Assembly: GCA_963933975.1 (NCBI GenBank)
Contig: CAWVWE010000019.1
Location: 1-39,996, forward strand
DNA: 39,996 nt
Source of the DNA: UBA10364 sp905182675
GTDB lineage: Bacteria; Bacteroidota; Bacteroidia; Flavobacteriales; Schleiferiaceae
Direction: 5' to 3'
Positions 23,011 to 32,245 of the stretch are shown here, piece after piece. How positions within the stretch are numbered: the first letter of the stretch is position 1; every line of letters begins with the position of its first letter. A program made the translations under genes and the position numbers. Under the pieces are notes generated by a model that worked only from the letters and a program-made list of their open reading frames with translations, had not been told where the DNA came from and did not search any database.

Positions 23011-25440
23011 ATGATTACACTACAAGAGTCTCTCTCCCCGTCCGAATTTGGCAACAAGGCGGCTAGCCTATCTCGATTAATTCAATACGGTGAAAACGTA
23101 CCAAATGGCTTCGTTATTCATAAAGGTTGGTTCGAAGCATTTCAGCAGGAACGGTTAAACATAGACCACTTTAAGGAAGTTCTTGAAAATGCACTTAAAT
23201 CACTCAATGCGGTTACGCTTATGGTGCGAAGTTCGGCTATTGGGGAAGATTCAGACGAAAACTCATTTGCTGGGCAACTAGAGTCTTACCGCTCCGCTCC
23301 TGATCTAAACTCTGTATATGAAAATACACTGAGATGCTGGAAATCGTATAGTTCACAGAGTGTTAAAGCATATGAAAACACCTCTGGTCATCACCTTAAA
23401 GGTATGGCTGTAGTCGTACAGGAAATGGTTGATCCAGATTTTGCTGGCGTAGTCTTTACGCGTAGTCCGTTGGCTGATAACGAATTATTGGTCGAATATG
23501 TTGCCGGGCATGGAGAGAAATTGGTCAGCGGTGATGTAGAGCCCGAATCCAAGACTTATATTCGAAAGGACCACCACGTACAATGCACTGATTCTGGCGC
23601 ATTTAAATCTTTAGTAGATATCTGTGTTCGTCTCGAAATCTCCTTTGGCGTGCCTCTGGACATCGAATTCGCGGTTAAGGATGGAATTGTTTATGTTTTG
23701 CAAGCAAGACCAATAACTACAGAGGGCAAAGGAGTAACCGTACATTGGTCGAACACGAATGTAAACGAAAATTACCCTAGCGCGATTAGTCCATTGTTGT
23801 ACAGTATTGCACGGGATTCTTACTACCACTATTTCAAAAATCTGTCGAAACTATTCCAGATTCCACAAGAACGTATTCAACGACTCGAATCTTCATTCGC
23901 AAATGTTATTGGTGTATTTGGAGGCGGTATGTATTATAACATGTCGAGCATATATAACATATTTTACAGTTCGCCATTTGCGAAACAATTACTAGGATCG
24001 TTCAATAATTTTGTTGGACATAAAGACGAATCCCTGAACGATCAAAAAGTACCATTCATAGAAAAATTTACTTTTGTTCGAAGCGTCATTAAACACAACA
24101 GGAAATTAGGTCGTGAAGTGGCACTATTCGAAAATCGCGTTCAAGGATATGTCTTCAAATCCGAGCAAGCCATTTCATTAGATGAATTAAAAACGGCGTT
24201 TCACGAGTTTATCGAAATTCGGATGCATAGTTGGTACAAGGCTTCGCTTGCCGATTTTTTTGCCATGCTTCACCACGGACTCTTGGGAAAGCTCTGCTCA
24301 AAATTTTATGGAAAGGAAGCTATTGGAATTCATAATCAACTTATTCAGTCTATTCCAAACCTTGTGAGTACCAAACCCGTTTTGCTCATTCACGAAATCC
24401 TGAAAATCACTAAAAAAGACGTTATATTATATACTGATTTTCAGGATATGGAGCCTGATCAATTCTGGAAACTTTATGCATCCAAATCCAAAGAATACAA
24501 AGCGATTGAATTGATCCATTCCTACCTGGAAAATTGGGGTTTCAGATGTTCGGGCGAACTCATGTTTACGGCTGATAACTTCAGTGATAATCCAGTAGCG
24601 TTCATCCAACTTCTCAAACAATATGACGAAATAAATGAACATGATCCCGCTCTTCAAATCGCTGCCACCGCAGACGAAGCAAAGCAAATTAGGCAACGGT
24701 TTATTAGGAAGATTTGGACAAAATACGGCATCGTGTTCCCCGTAGCCCTTTTCTTTCATGGACTCGTAGACCTTTCTATCCGGAACGCGATGCGTGGCAT
24801 AAGTTCTAGGGAACGCGCTCGACTAAAGCAAGCACAACTCTATTACCAATTCAAAAAAGTCATCAGGAAAATTGGCAGCGAACTTCAAAAGCGCAATTTA
24901 CTTGCGGATTCCAATGACTTACTCTACCTATCCTACATAGAAATCACCGAACTGATAGAATATTCATCAATCTTACCCGAGGCGAACCTAGACCAAATAA
25001 CTTTACGTAAAAGGCACTATCAGCAAGAGTGCGAAAAATCTTTTCCTGACGAGTTTTTCACCGTAAACGGTCTGGTCGTAAGCACAAAAAATGAAGAGGA
25101 TTCAAATAGCGAAGATGATCTGATGAAGGGCATGAGTGCTTGCGGTGGAAAAGTGACTGCACGTGCACGTGTCATTGAGTCCATATCCGAGGCATACAAA
25201 CTGAAAAAAGGGGACATCCTGGTTACCAGACAAACAGATCCAGGTTGGATTGTGGTTTTTCCTCTAATCAGTGGTTTGATTGTGGAACGAGGCGGTATGC
25301 TCTCTCACGGCGCAATCGTTTCACGAGAGTTTGGAATTCCTTCCATCGTCGGAGTTCCCAGTGCGACCGCCCGCATAAAAGATGGACAACTCATCCAATT
25401 AGATGCTGATACTGGAACCATAAAATTTATTGATGACTGA
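23011..25440 (+). CDS. PEP synthase / rifampin phosphotransferase-like protein
   Basis: An 809-residue dikinase-type enzyme. The N-terminal ATP-grasp (PPDK_N) is clear: FGNKAASLSRLI (13-24), VRSSAIGEDSDENSFAGQLE (72-91), VVQEMVDPDFAGVVFTRSP and EFAVKDGIVYVLQARPITTE (about 220-240). The C-terminal swivelling phosphohistidine domain contains RQTDPGWIVVFPLISGLIVE and GGMLSHGAIVSRE with catalytic His766. The middle (about 250-690) is helical and variable, as in rifampin phosphotransferase (RPH), and there is no PEP/pyruvate-binding TIM barrel of true PEP synthase. RPH-like enzymes transfer the beta-phosphate of ATP to a hydroxyl of a small molecule. In this context the acceptor could be a lipid alcohol; this is inference. 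Sits inside the cluster between CarS-like and UbiA-like genes. Confidence 0.85.
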   Translation: MITLQESLSPSEFGNKAASLSRLIQYGENVPNGFVIHKGWFEAFQQERLNIDHFKEVLENALKSLNAVTLMVRSSAIGEDSDENSFAGQLESYRSAPDLNSVYENTLRCWKSYSSQSVKAYENTSGHHLKGMAVVVQEMVDPDFAGVVFTRSPLADNELLVEYVAGHGEKLVSGDVEPESKTYIRKDHHVQCTDSGAFKSLVDICVRLEISFGVPLDIEFAVKDGIVYVLQARPITTEGKGVTVHWSNTNVNENYPSAISPLLYSIARDSYYHYFKNLSKLFQIPQERIQRLESSFANVIGVFGGGMYYNMSSIYNIFYSSPFAKQLLGSFNNFVGHKDESLNDQKVPFIEKFTFVRSVIKHNRKLGREVALFENRVQGYVFKSEQAISLDELKTAFHEFIEIRMHSWYKASLADFFAMLHHGLLGKLCSKFYGKEAIGIHNQLIQSIPNLVSTKPVLLIHEILKITKKDVILYTDFQDMEPDQFWKLYASKSKEYKAIELIHSYLENWGFRCSGELMFTADNFSDNPVAFIQLLKQYDEINEHDPALQIAATADEAKQIRQRFIRKIWTKYGIVFPVALFFHGLVDLSIRNAMRGISSRERARLKQAQLYYQFKKVIRKIGSELQKRNLLADSNDLLYLSYIEITELIEYSSILPEANLDQITLRKRHYQQECEKSFPDEFFTVNGLVVSTKNEEDSNSEDDLMKGMSACGGKVTARARVIESISEAYKLKKGDILVTRQTDPGWIVVFPLISGLIVERGGMLSHGAIVSREFGIPSIVGVPSATARIKDGQLIQLDADTGTIKFIDD

Positions 25441-26119
25441 TCTGTTTACATATATGAAAGAACGGATTGTGCTATTGAACTGGGCCGCACTAGCCTATGC
25501 ACTCGTATGTTTTGCACACGGTTCATTTGCGCTAAACGGTCATCGCTTAGCGGAAAGTGTCGGAGTATTGGCATTCCTTATATTGTTCAGGTTATATGAT
25601 GATGTTGCCAATTCAAAAATTGATCAACACAAACCCAACAGGTCGTATGCGTTTTCCACCACCGCAGTAAATTTAAAGCGATATTTCTATGCACTATACA
25701 TAGGATTTACCCTTCTTATTTCCTTCCAGGACGGACTGCAAGCTATTTTGCTCATATCCTTCTTATTTCTATCCGAAATCAGCTATTATTTTCTCTTTCC
25801 ATTTCGAAAAATCCGTCTCCTTCTTCCGCTTCTCAAATACCCTTTTGCTGTGCTAGCACTTGGCAGCCATGACGCTTACGCAATCTTAGGTCTTTTTCTG
25901 ATTTTCATGCTAATAGAATACCGCGATGAAGACATCATCAGCAAGATCACCGCTTTGCCCATATTAATCACAGCTTATGCCCTATGCTATTTCATTGATG
26001 GGGTTTCGCAAGTCTCGATTATTTTCTTAATTCTTAGTATTGCGGCCTTACTGACTACGCAGAAACAAACTAGGTACCTCCTTCTTTTTCTATACATCCT
26101 CACCAACACAGCATTTTAG
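25430..26119 (+). CDS. UbiA-like prenyltransferase family membrane protein
   Basis: A 229-residue multi-spanning protein, six to eight hydrophobic segments. The segment RLYDDVANSKIDQHKPNR (54-71) resembles the first aspartate-rich motif of UbiA enzymes (NDxxDxxxD; a variant R-L-x-D-D-x-x-x-x-x-x-D-x-x-x-x-x-R is common in small bacterial members). The second Asp-rich motif is less clear; IEYRDEDIISK (about 162-172) is the candidate. It is shorter than typical UbiA (280-300). It would attach a prenyl chain to an acceptor such as a glycerol phosphate or aromatic ring. It overlaps the previous gene by 11 nt and is followed after 1 nt by the methyltransferase gene. Confidence 0.62.
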   Translation: MMTDLFTYMKERIVLLNWAALAYALVCFAHGSFALNGHRLAESVGVLAFLILFRLYDDVANSKIDQHKPNRSYAFSTTAVNLKRYFYALYIGFTLLISFQDGLQAILLISFLFLSEISYYFLFPFRKIRLLLPLLKYPFAVLALGSHDAYAILGLFLIFMLIEYRDEDIISKITALPILITAYALCYFIDGVSQVSIIFLILSIAALLTTQKQTRYLLLFLYILTNTAF

Positions 26120-26120
26120 C

Positions 26121-27098
26121 ATGACAAAATTTGACCCCATATTGAACATCAAGGCCTTTGTAAACCCGGATCATTTTGATTTCGAATCTGTAAACTGTTA
26201 CCAATGCGGTTCAAACGAAAGTACCTTCTTCTTGAAGGGCGAAGAAGACCTAACAGGAAAGGATGGTGAATTTCAATACGTTAAGTGTAATAATTGCGAA
26301 TTAGTATACCAAAACCCGAGGATCTCAATTAGCGGAATCAAAGAGTTTTATGATACCGAATATATCGCTCACCGCAAAAAGAAGAATTGGGGAATCCTAA
26401 CCCCCCTCTATGAACACGCCATGAGCAAGCATGACCGCGAAAAAGAAAAACTCGTACGATCCTATATGACAATCGATAAAAACACACGAGTTTTAGATGT
26501 TGGCTGTGCCGTGGGAACATTTTTACTTCATCTCAACAAAAAGTATGAGTGCCAGATAAGTGGTGTCGATTTTAAGGAAAACCTAGATTATCCAGACTTT
26601 GAAAAAATCGACTTTCACGAAGGGCTATTCTATGAGCAAGATCTACCCAAGCAATCCTTTGACCTTATCACCATGTGGCACTTCTTCGAGCACGACTACG
26701 ATCCAAATCAAACCTTAAAATATGCCAAATCATTGCTAAAACCCGGTGGACTATTAATCATCGAAGTGCCGAGACTTGACTCACTCACTTTCAAGCTCTT
26801 TAAATCCAAATGGCCCGGCATTCAAGCTCCGCAGCACACAGCACTTTACGATAAAAAAAATCTGGTAAATATTCTTCATAAACACGATTACAAGATCGAC
26901 CATTACCTTCCCTATGGAGCCTTCCCTGCCTACTTTTACATTTTCACAGGAACTTATTTCAGAACGCTTGGGAAAGGATTGAACTTGGATAAAATAGTTT
27001 TCCCATACTTCTTGGGACAATTCCTTTTATCCCCAATCCTGTGGTTCCAGAAAAAACTAAATCTATCTATGCAAACCGTAGTCTGTAGTAAATCATGA
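26121..27098 (+). CDS. Class I SAM-dependent methyltransferase with zinc-ribbon start
   Basis: 325 residues. An N-terminal zinc ribbon CYQC (26-29) and CNNC (56-59) precedes a Rossmann methyltransferase domain with motif I VLDVGCAVGTFLL (124-136), GVDFKENL as motif II and FDLITMWHFFEHDYD (about 183-197) as motif III/IV. The C-terminal part (about 225-325) is hydrophobic/aromatic and might bind membrane lipid. Methyltransferases with this zinc ribbon often C- or O-methylate sugars or small molecules. In this cluster a lipid headgroup or chain is a likely substrate. It overlaps the acyltransferase gene by 4 nt. Confidence 0.82.
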   Translation: MTKFDPILNIKAFVNPDHFDFESVNCYQCGSNESTFFLKGEEDLTGKDGEFQYVKCNNCELVYQNPRISISGIKEFYDTEYIAHRKKKNWGILTPLYEHAMSKHDREKEKLVRSYMTIDKNTRVLDVGCAVGTFLLHLNKKYECQISGVDFKENLDYPDFEKIDFHEGLFYEQDLPKQSFDLITMWHFFEHDYDPNQTLKYAKSLLKPGGLLIIEVPRLDSLTFKLFKSKWPGIQAPQHTALYDKKNLVNILHKHDYKIDHYLPYGAFPAYFYIFTGTYFRTLGKGLNLDKIVFPYFLGQFLLSPILWFQKKLNLSMQTVVCSKS

Positions 27099-27826
27099 AA
27101 ATCGTATACCAAATAACGGTTACGTTTCTGATACTCGCGATATTCGGGATCGTCTCAACTACCCTACGTCTTGTTTCTTTTGGCGGACTCGTTCCATTCA
27201 ACCGTAAGGTCCTCACTGTAATTTCGTCAAAACTTATTCTCCGATTCTTAGGGTTCCGTCTTGTACTCCCAAACAAATACACGCTACCTCATCAACCCAC
27301 ATTTATCACATTTAACCATAACTCCTTGCTAGACATCTTCTCGTTAACAGCTCTTGGACTTAACGTGCCATTTTTACTCTCTGAAAAAACCCTTAAACTC
27401 ATACCCTTAACGTTAACTGCTTTCGGAATGGGCGTCATTTACGTTCCACAGAAAAAACATCCGAAACGGAGAGCTCGGTTTTTTGAGCGGCTTGAAGAAC
27501 GTCTCCAAAAGAAACCTATGAGTTTTGCAGGATCTTCTGAAGGCGTACATGACTATATTAACGGCATCGCTGAATTCAATAGTGGAGTGTATAGGATGGC
27601 CCTAGCTGGAAAGTTAAATATATTACCGATGTTCGTTTATATCCCGAAAAACTACGACAACCTCGATAATTACACATCAGTATCAGGAGGAGTTATGGAA
27701 GTATGTACAATGGAATCCGTGTCAATAAAGAATTGGACATCTGAAAATATTGAACAGAAAGTAGTTGAAATGCGACTCAAATTTGTTGAGTTCTATAACA
27801 TCAAACATAGCACGGAGAGCATATGA
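27095..27826 (+). CDS. PlsC-like 1-acyl-glycerol-3-phosphate acyltransferase homologue
   Basis: A 243-residue membrane-bound acyltransferase. An N-terminal hydrophobic helix (about 4-25) precedes the catalytic NHNSLLD motif (His75-x4-Asp80). The usual acceptor-phosphate site FPEGTRS is replaced by FAGSSEGVHD (144-153), followed by the normal FNSGVYRMALAGKLNILPM region. The changed motif suggests an acceptor other than simple lysophosphatidic acid. Catalysis is probably transfer of an acyl group to a lipid hydroxyl. It overlaps both neighbours by 4 nt (ATGA type), so it is coupled to the methyltransferase and second desaturase genes. Confidence 0.82.
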   Translation: MKIVYQITVTFLILAIFGIVSTTLRLVSFGGLVPFNRKVLTVISSKLILRFLGFRLVLPNKYTLPHQPTFITFNHNSLLDIFSLTALGLNVPFLLSEKTLKLIPLTLTAFGMGVIYVPQKKHPKRRARFFERLEERLQKKPMSFAGSSEGVHDYINGIAEFNSGVYRMALAGKLNILPMFVYIPKNYDNLDNYTSVSGGVMEVCTMESVSIKNWTSENIEQKVVEMRLKFVEFYNIKHSTESI

Positions 27827-28755
27827 AAAAAGTCATCCACAAGCAGCGCCCCTCAAATACCAAGGCACTCGTTTCTCTGGTCATACCATTCACCGAGTTT
27901 GGACTAGCTGTGTTGCTTCATACAGCGCTACACTCCCCAATCTCTTATATCCTCTCACAGCTACTTCTCGGTATATTTTTCTTTCAATGTTTTATTCTGC
28001 TCCATGAATGCGGTCACATGAGTTTTTTCAAATCTAAATGGGCCAATCAAGGATTTGGCCACGTCATGGGTTTCCTCTCGTTAATCCCCTTTACTTCTTG
28101 GGTAGAAATTCATAATCTACACCATAAATGGACAGGGTTCCGAGATAAAGACCCTACTACAGAGGGTACTGTAAATCCTAAATTTTCATCCTTTACAAAA
28201 GCACTCGTAAACATCTCCTGGCGACTATACATACCGCTTTTCACGCTTGGCTATAGGTTTGGTAATTATTGGAATCTAGAAAAGATGAAACGTCACCTAA
28301 AGTCAAAAAACATACGCAGAATACGGTTGAATATGATAGTACAACTACTACTTTACGCTGGAATCATTGTCCTAGTAAACAAGACATTATTTTTCTATGT
28401 ACTACCCGCCTATATTTTAAGTTTAATTATAAGCGACCTCGTTATCTTAAGCCAACATTCGCATATTGATATTCCCATTGCAGGAAATACCCCAGTCCGA
28501 CCAATTCGCTACAGCGATCAAGTTATCTACACGCGCAGCATAACATTCCCGAAATTTATCGCTCACTATTTTCTGTTTAATTTCAACCTACACGAAGCAC
28601 ACCATCAATACCCCTCACTTCCAGCTTATTACCTAGGAAGTGCCATCATTGCAAAATCAAATGCACCTGGGTTTATAGAATACTTAAAGCGCTATAAGTC
28701 CCTTTCCGGAATGAATTTTGTTTTCAATACGAAAGACAAATTGAAGACACCCTAG
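27823..28755 (+). CDS. Fatty acid desaturase family membrane enzyme
   Basis: A 310-residue membrane di-iron enzyme of PF00487. Boxes: HECGH (61-65), HNLHH (97-101) and HEAHH (257-261), with helices at about 24-60, 135-150 and 170-208. It differs clearly from the first desaturase of the cluster (different box sequences and N-terminus), so the cluster carries two separate oxidation steps. It is the last gene in the cluster; a gap of 52 nt separates it from the convergent transporter gene and I see no strong terminator there. Confidence 0.88.
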   Translation: MKKVIHKQRPSNTKALVSLVIPFTEFGLAVLLHTALHSPISYILSQLLLGIFFFQCFILLHECGHMSFFKSKWANQGFGHVMGFLSLIPFTSWVEIHNLHHKWTGFRDKDPTTEGTVNPKFSSFTKALVNISWRLYIPLFTLGYRFGNYWNLEKMKRHLKSKNIRRIRLNMIVQLLLYAGIIVLVNKTLFFYVLPAYILSLIISDLVILSQHSHIDIPIAGNTPVRPIRYSDQVIYTRSITFPKFIAHYFLFNFNLHEAHHQYPSLPAYYLGSAIIAKSNAPGFIEYLKRYKSLSGMNFVFNTKDKLKTP

Positions 28756-28807
28756 ATCCAAGCTTACCAAAAATACACCCGATAACTCGCGAAAATATAT
28801 CCGTATG

Positions 28808-29779
28808 TTATACAAAAAGGGCGATAAGCAAGACCGCGATCAGTATCTGAAGAAAAAATAGTGTGATTCCATGAAGGATGCCTTTTTTAGAAATCTTGAC
28901 CAATTGAGTTAATCGAATCTTAGCACCTATGGCCCCCATGGCAACAATCAGTAACCATTTACCCAAAGTAGACATGGTGTCGTTTATTACCGTTGGTATA
29001 ACTTGAACCTGTGAAATCAATATCGCAGCTACAAACCAAGCTATAAACATTGGAAATTTGGCCTTGCGTTTGACGTCACTAGAACGCTTCAAAAAGAATA
29101 AAATCAGCAGTAAAGGCACCATAAACAAAATCCGGCCCATTTTCACAATCACAGCCCAGTGACCAACATCCTCGCCTAAGGTATGTCCTGATGCCACTAC
29201 GTGTCCTAACGATTGAAGTGTTCCACCTATCAGCGTAGCACTTTGTAATGTCGAAAAATCTAACGTATGAGCCAGCAATGGTAGACCTACCAAACCCAAT
29301 AAACCGAGTGCGTTGACAAGACCCAGTGCTAGTCCAGTTTCCTCTTCAGAGGCCTCGATGATAGGCGCAGTAGCAGCTATCGCACTAGATCCACAGATCG
29401 CACTGCCTGCTCCGAGCAAATAACTAAACCTATTTGAAGATGTAAAGACCTTCCCTAATATCCATGATAAAGCAAACGTAGTAAAGACCATGATTACCAA
29501 AAGCCACAAAATAGAATTTCCCATCGTCTTTAAGTGAACGGCCTGCAAACCAAATCCACTGAGTACAATAGAGGCTTCAAGAACGTATTTCTCGATAAAC
29601 TTTAACCCGGGAGCACAGGTGGAATCATTCATAAACGTATTCCCAGCTATGGCACCCAATAGGAGTGCGAGTAACGTGGCGCCAACCATAGGCACGTATT
29701 GACCGCTGAACTTCGCTATCAGCGCGATAAGAATCGAAATACCTATACCTGGCGCAAGCGCTACAAATTGTTTTCGCAT
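28808..29779 (-). CDS. YeiH-family (UPF0324) putative transporter
   Basis: A 323-residue polytopic protein with about ten hydrophobic helices. Family-typical stretches are GATLLALLLGAIAGN (about 33-47), EKYVLEASIVLSGFGLQ (about 63-79), GAGSAICGSSAIAATAPIIE (about 123-142) and GTLQSLGHVVASG (about 185-197). The family is often annotated as sulfate exporter and has also been linked to sulfonate/cysteate-type export; transport substrate here is unknown. Single gene, converging on the lipid cluster. Confidence 0.88.
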   Translation of the reverse strand: MRKQFVALAPGIGISILIALIAKFSGQYVPMVGATLLALLLGAIAGNTFMNDSTCAPGLKFIEKYVLEASIVLSGFGLQAVHLKTMGNSILWLLVIMVFTTFALSWILGKVFTSSNRFSYLLGAGSAICGSSAIAATAPIIEASEEETGLALGLVNALGLLGLVGLPLLAHTLDFSTLQSATLIGGTLQSLGHVVASGHTLGEDVGHWAVIVKMGRILFMVPLLLILFFLKRSSDVKRKAKFPMFIAWFVAAILISQVQVIPTVINDTMSTLGKWLLIVAMGAIGAKIRLTQLVKISKKGILHGITLFFLQILIAVLLIALFV

Positions 29780-29833
29780 GGTGCAAAATACATCCGAAAA
29801 TTCTATCGAATGTGACGAGAGACACGTTTCACA

Positions 29834-29923
29834 AAAACCATTGTGTTATGATAAAAATTCTCTAAATGTTGGAAATGAGATTCTATAGGCCGTTGTTGTT
29901 GATGAGACAATGGAATTAATGAC
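29834..29923 (-). pseudogene. Fragment of a Crp-like regulator gene (duplicate of 36447-36536)
   Basis: Ninety bases match positions 36447-36536, inside the Crp-like gene, without gaps and at around 90% identity; the stretch GATAAAAATTCTCTAAATGT and its continuation through GGCCGTTGTTG are unchanged. In the gene's frame (minus strand) it reads TTTAYRISFPTFREFLS, then a TAA where the intact gene has CAA (Gln). No start or other part of the gene is present. It lies just beyond the 3' end of the TonB-receptor operon, in the same orientation as the intact copy at the operon's other side. Confidence 0.9.
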
Positions 29924-29980
29924 TTAAGTCACGGATGTCGGAGACTTAATAGAGGTGCAATAACCCTGAATTAATCATAT

Positions 29981-32245
29981 TTAGTTCTTAGATTTTGGCT
30001 CTAGACTAAACTTGACATTAAGAAACCCATTTCGGGGTGATGAAGGAAGTATACCGGGGCCCGGATAACCCAAAGCCCTTCTTGTATAGTATCGCTTATT
30101 AAAAAGATTATTAATCCCAAAAACATACTCAAACCTACCGTGAGTATAGGAAACATTCAAATCACTAACCATATACCCTGGAATAGGACCTAACATACCC
30201 TCACGAGGTTCTCCTGCAGAAGCTATGTCACTATTTTCGACATCGGTAAACTGAGATGTTAAAGCCATAATTTGAGAACTCAATTTCCAATTAGCATAGT
30301 TTATACGAATTCCAGATGTCCAATTTACTAGGGGAATAAACTCCACTCGCTTTCCAGTTACATTTGGTATTTCGGAAACCAAGTATCTCGAATCTGTTAA
30401 TGACATATTAGAGAATAGCATTACTGATAACTCCTCAGTTGAAGATGCTTTAACAAGATCGTAAGAAACATAGTTTTCAATTCCATAAATAAGAGCGGTT
30501 CCTATATTTTTTCTTACTCGCTGCGCACGATCATTAAATATGATACCTATTCTACTGCCATATAAAAGACTAAATACATTAATATCAAACAGGAGTCTAG
30601 GTTTCTCTTTTCGGATTCCCATGTCAGCCGTAAATCCTCTCTCATCTGATATGTTTGGATCTATAATAAAAGATGGATTAGCCGTTCGGATATCAGAAAA
30701 CGTTACCGATCTATAGTTTTGACTTAGATTCGCATAAAATTCGCTTTTACTCGAAACTCTATGTGATATTCCTACACCAAACAAAGCAAAACCCCTCGAT
30801 AGATCGAGGGAATCTGTAAGTGATTCTCTAAAAATGACATTTCCAGCATTATCATAAACCAAGTTTTCATAATAGCCTTCACTTCTAGTTCTTATGTACT
30901 CAATTCGAGCGCCAGGTGTTATACTCCAGTTCTTATTTAAGAAAATAACGTTTTCTGAAAAAAGAGCGTAATTAGTATTTGGAAACCAAAAATTACTCTG
31001 GTTTGGATAATCCATGTATATATCATCCATGAATTTAAAGTCCGCGTCATTATCAGCTGAACCAGCTCCTTGCCTAGAGTAATTATCGGATTTGTATATT
31101 TTAATTCCCATCGAAAAAGCACTTCTACGATCCTTTATTAAGTATTTATGAAGAATCTTACTTTCAAAGCTTCGATTATTAAATTGACCTGAAATAAGGT
31201 CTCTAGGATAAACATAAGAACTATCAACAGTGGATATTTCATCTATGGCAGATATTGGATTTGTATTTAGTAGACCAGGAACACCTCTAAATCCTATACT
31301 TTGCCTTGCAGCTTTTAGAAATGTCACTTTAGCTGTAATTAAAGTGGCCGAGCTTACCTCGTATTTAAATCTACTATTGATCATGTTCCAATTTACCTTG
31401 AAGAAGTTTCGTTCTCTATTAGACTGAAATGGATCATTATTAAATTGAGTATCTGTAAGCCCCCCTGATTGTTTGGCTAAGTAGGATAAAAATGTGTGTT
31501 CAAGCGATATCCTAAGTTTATTATTAGGAGAATAAACCAATGTACTATAAGAATGATTAGCATTTAGTTCACTGTTTGCTCTAAAGCCTTGAGATGATCT
31601 TACATTAAAGTACGAATAGACTGAAAATGGACCCTTTGCAAAAGATATGCTATTAAAACTTGTTCTTAATCCATACGATCCAATTGTGGATGAGCTTACT
31701 ATTGACCAAGGAACATCAATACTTGGTTCCTTCATTACGAAATTCAGAAGTCCACCAAATTGTGAACCATATTGCAGAGATGCAGCTCCTCTAATTACTT
31801 GGATGCTGCTAACCCCCTCACTTGTAGGCGTATAGTAAGATTCTGGATAACCCAAAGGATCCGCACTAATTTCGTATCCATTTTGTCTGACATTATAATT
31901 TGAACTGCGATTAGGATCTAAACCACGACCACCAACAGAAAGTTGCAATCCAGCATCTTCATTCTCGTATATTGTGATCCCAGTGATGTGCGAGAACAAT
32001 TGCCTCGTAGTATTAGCACCTTTATTCATGACCAACCTATCAAGGTTAATCACTTCAGTCTTCTTACCAGCAAAAATATTCACTCCATCAATTTGTCTCA
32101 ATTGACTGCGAACATTACTATTCTGCTGAAGGACTAAAACCTCCTCTAGTAATTCGTAATTAGAACTATCAACCGACTGCCCAAAGGCCGTCAAAGAGGA
32201 CAATAAAATAACTATCATTAAACTTCTAAATACCTTGAATATCAT
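29981..32245 (-). CDS. TonB-dependent outer-membrane receptor (FecA-like)
   Basis: 754 residues: signal peptide (to about residue 22), plug domain from about 50 (EVINLDRLVMNKGANTTRQL, VGGRGLDPNRSSNYNVRQNG, SIQVIRGAASLQYGSQFGG), then a 22-strand barrel with the final SLEPKSKN tail. The plug resembles ferric-dicitrate/siderophore receptors and lacks the N-terminal CarboxypepD_reg domain. The last gene of a four-gene operon, overlapping the HTTM gene by 20 nt. The combination with an imelysin-like protein supports uptake of iron or another metal complex. Confidence 0.92.
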   Translation of the reverse strand: MIFKVFRSLMIVILLSSLTAFGQSVDSSNYELLEEVLVLQQNSNVRSQLRQIDGVNIFAGKKTEVINLDRLVMNKGANTTRQLFSHITGITIYENEDAGLQLSVGGRGLDPNRSSNYNVRQNGYEISADPLGYPESYYTPTSEGVSSIQVIRGAASLQYGSQFGGLLNFVMKEPSIDVPWSIVSSSTIGSYGLRTSFNSISFAKGPFSVYSYFNVRSSQGFRANSELNANHSYSTLVYSPNNKLRISLEHTFLSYLAKQSGGLTDTQFNNDPFQSNRERNFFKVNWNMINSRFKYEVSSATLITAKVTFLKAARQSIGFRGVPGLLNTNPISAIDEISTVDSSYVYPRDLISGQFNNRSFESKILHKYLIKDRRSAFSMGIKIYKSDNYSRQGAGSADNDADFKFMDDIYMDYPNQSNFWFPNTNYALFSENVIFLNKNWSITPGARIEYIRTRSEGYYENLVYDNAGNVIFRESLTDSLDLSRGFALFGVGISHRVSSKSEFYANLSQNYRSVTFSDIRTANPSFIIDPNISDERGFTADMGIRKEKPRLLFDINVFSLLYGSRIGIIFNDRAQRVRKNIGTALIYGIENYVSYDLVKASSTEELSVMLFSNMSLTDSRYLVSEIPNVTGKRVEFIPLVNWTSGIRINYANWKLSSQIMALTSQFTDVENSDIASAGEPREGMLGPIPGYMVSDLNVSYTHGRFEYVFGINNLFNKRYYTRRALGYPGPGILPSSPRNGFLNVKFSLEPKSKN

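Noticed and set aside
24427..24759. 110-codon minus-strand frame inside the PEP-synthase-like gene
   Set aside because: It is antisense to a clear gene and lacks protein-like character.
16941..28755. Prophage or integrative element with its own recombinase
   Set aside because: No integrase, transposase, portal, capsid or conjugation gene is visible and no matching right-hand tRNA repeat was found; only the left-hand tRNA context hints at integration.
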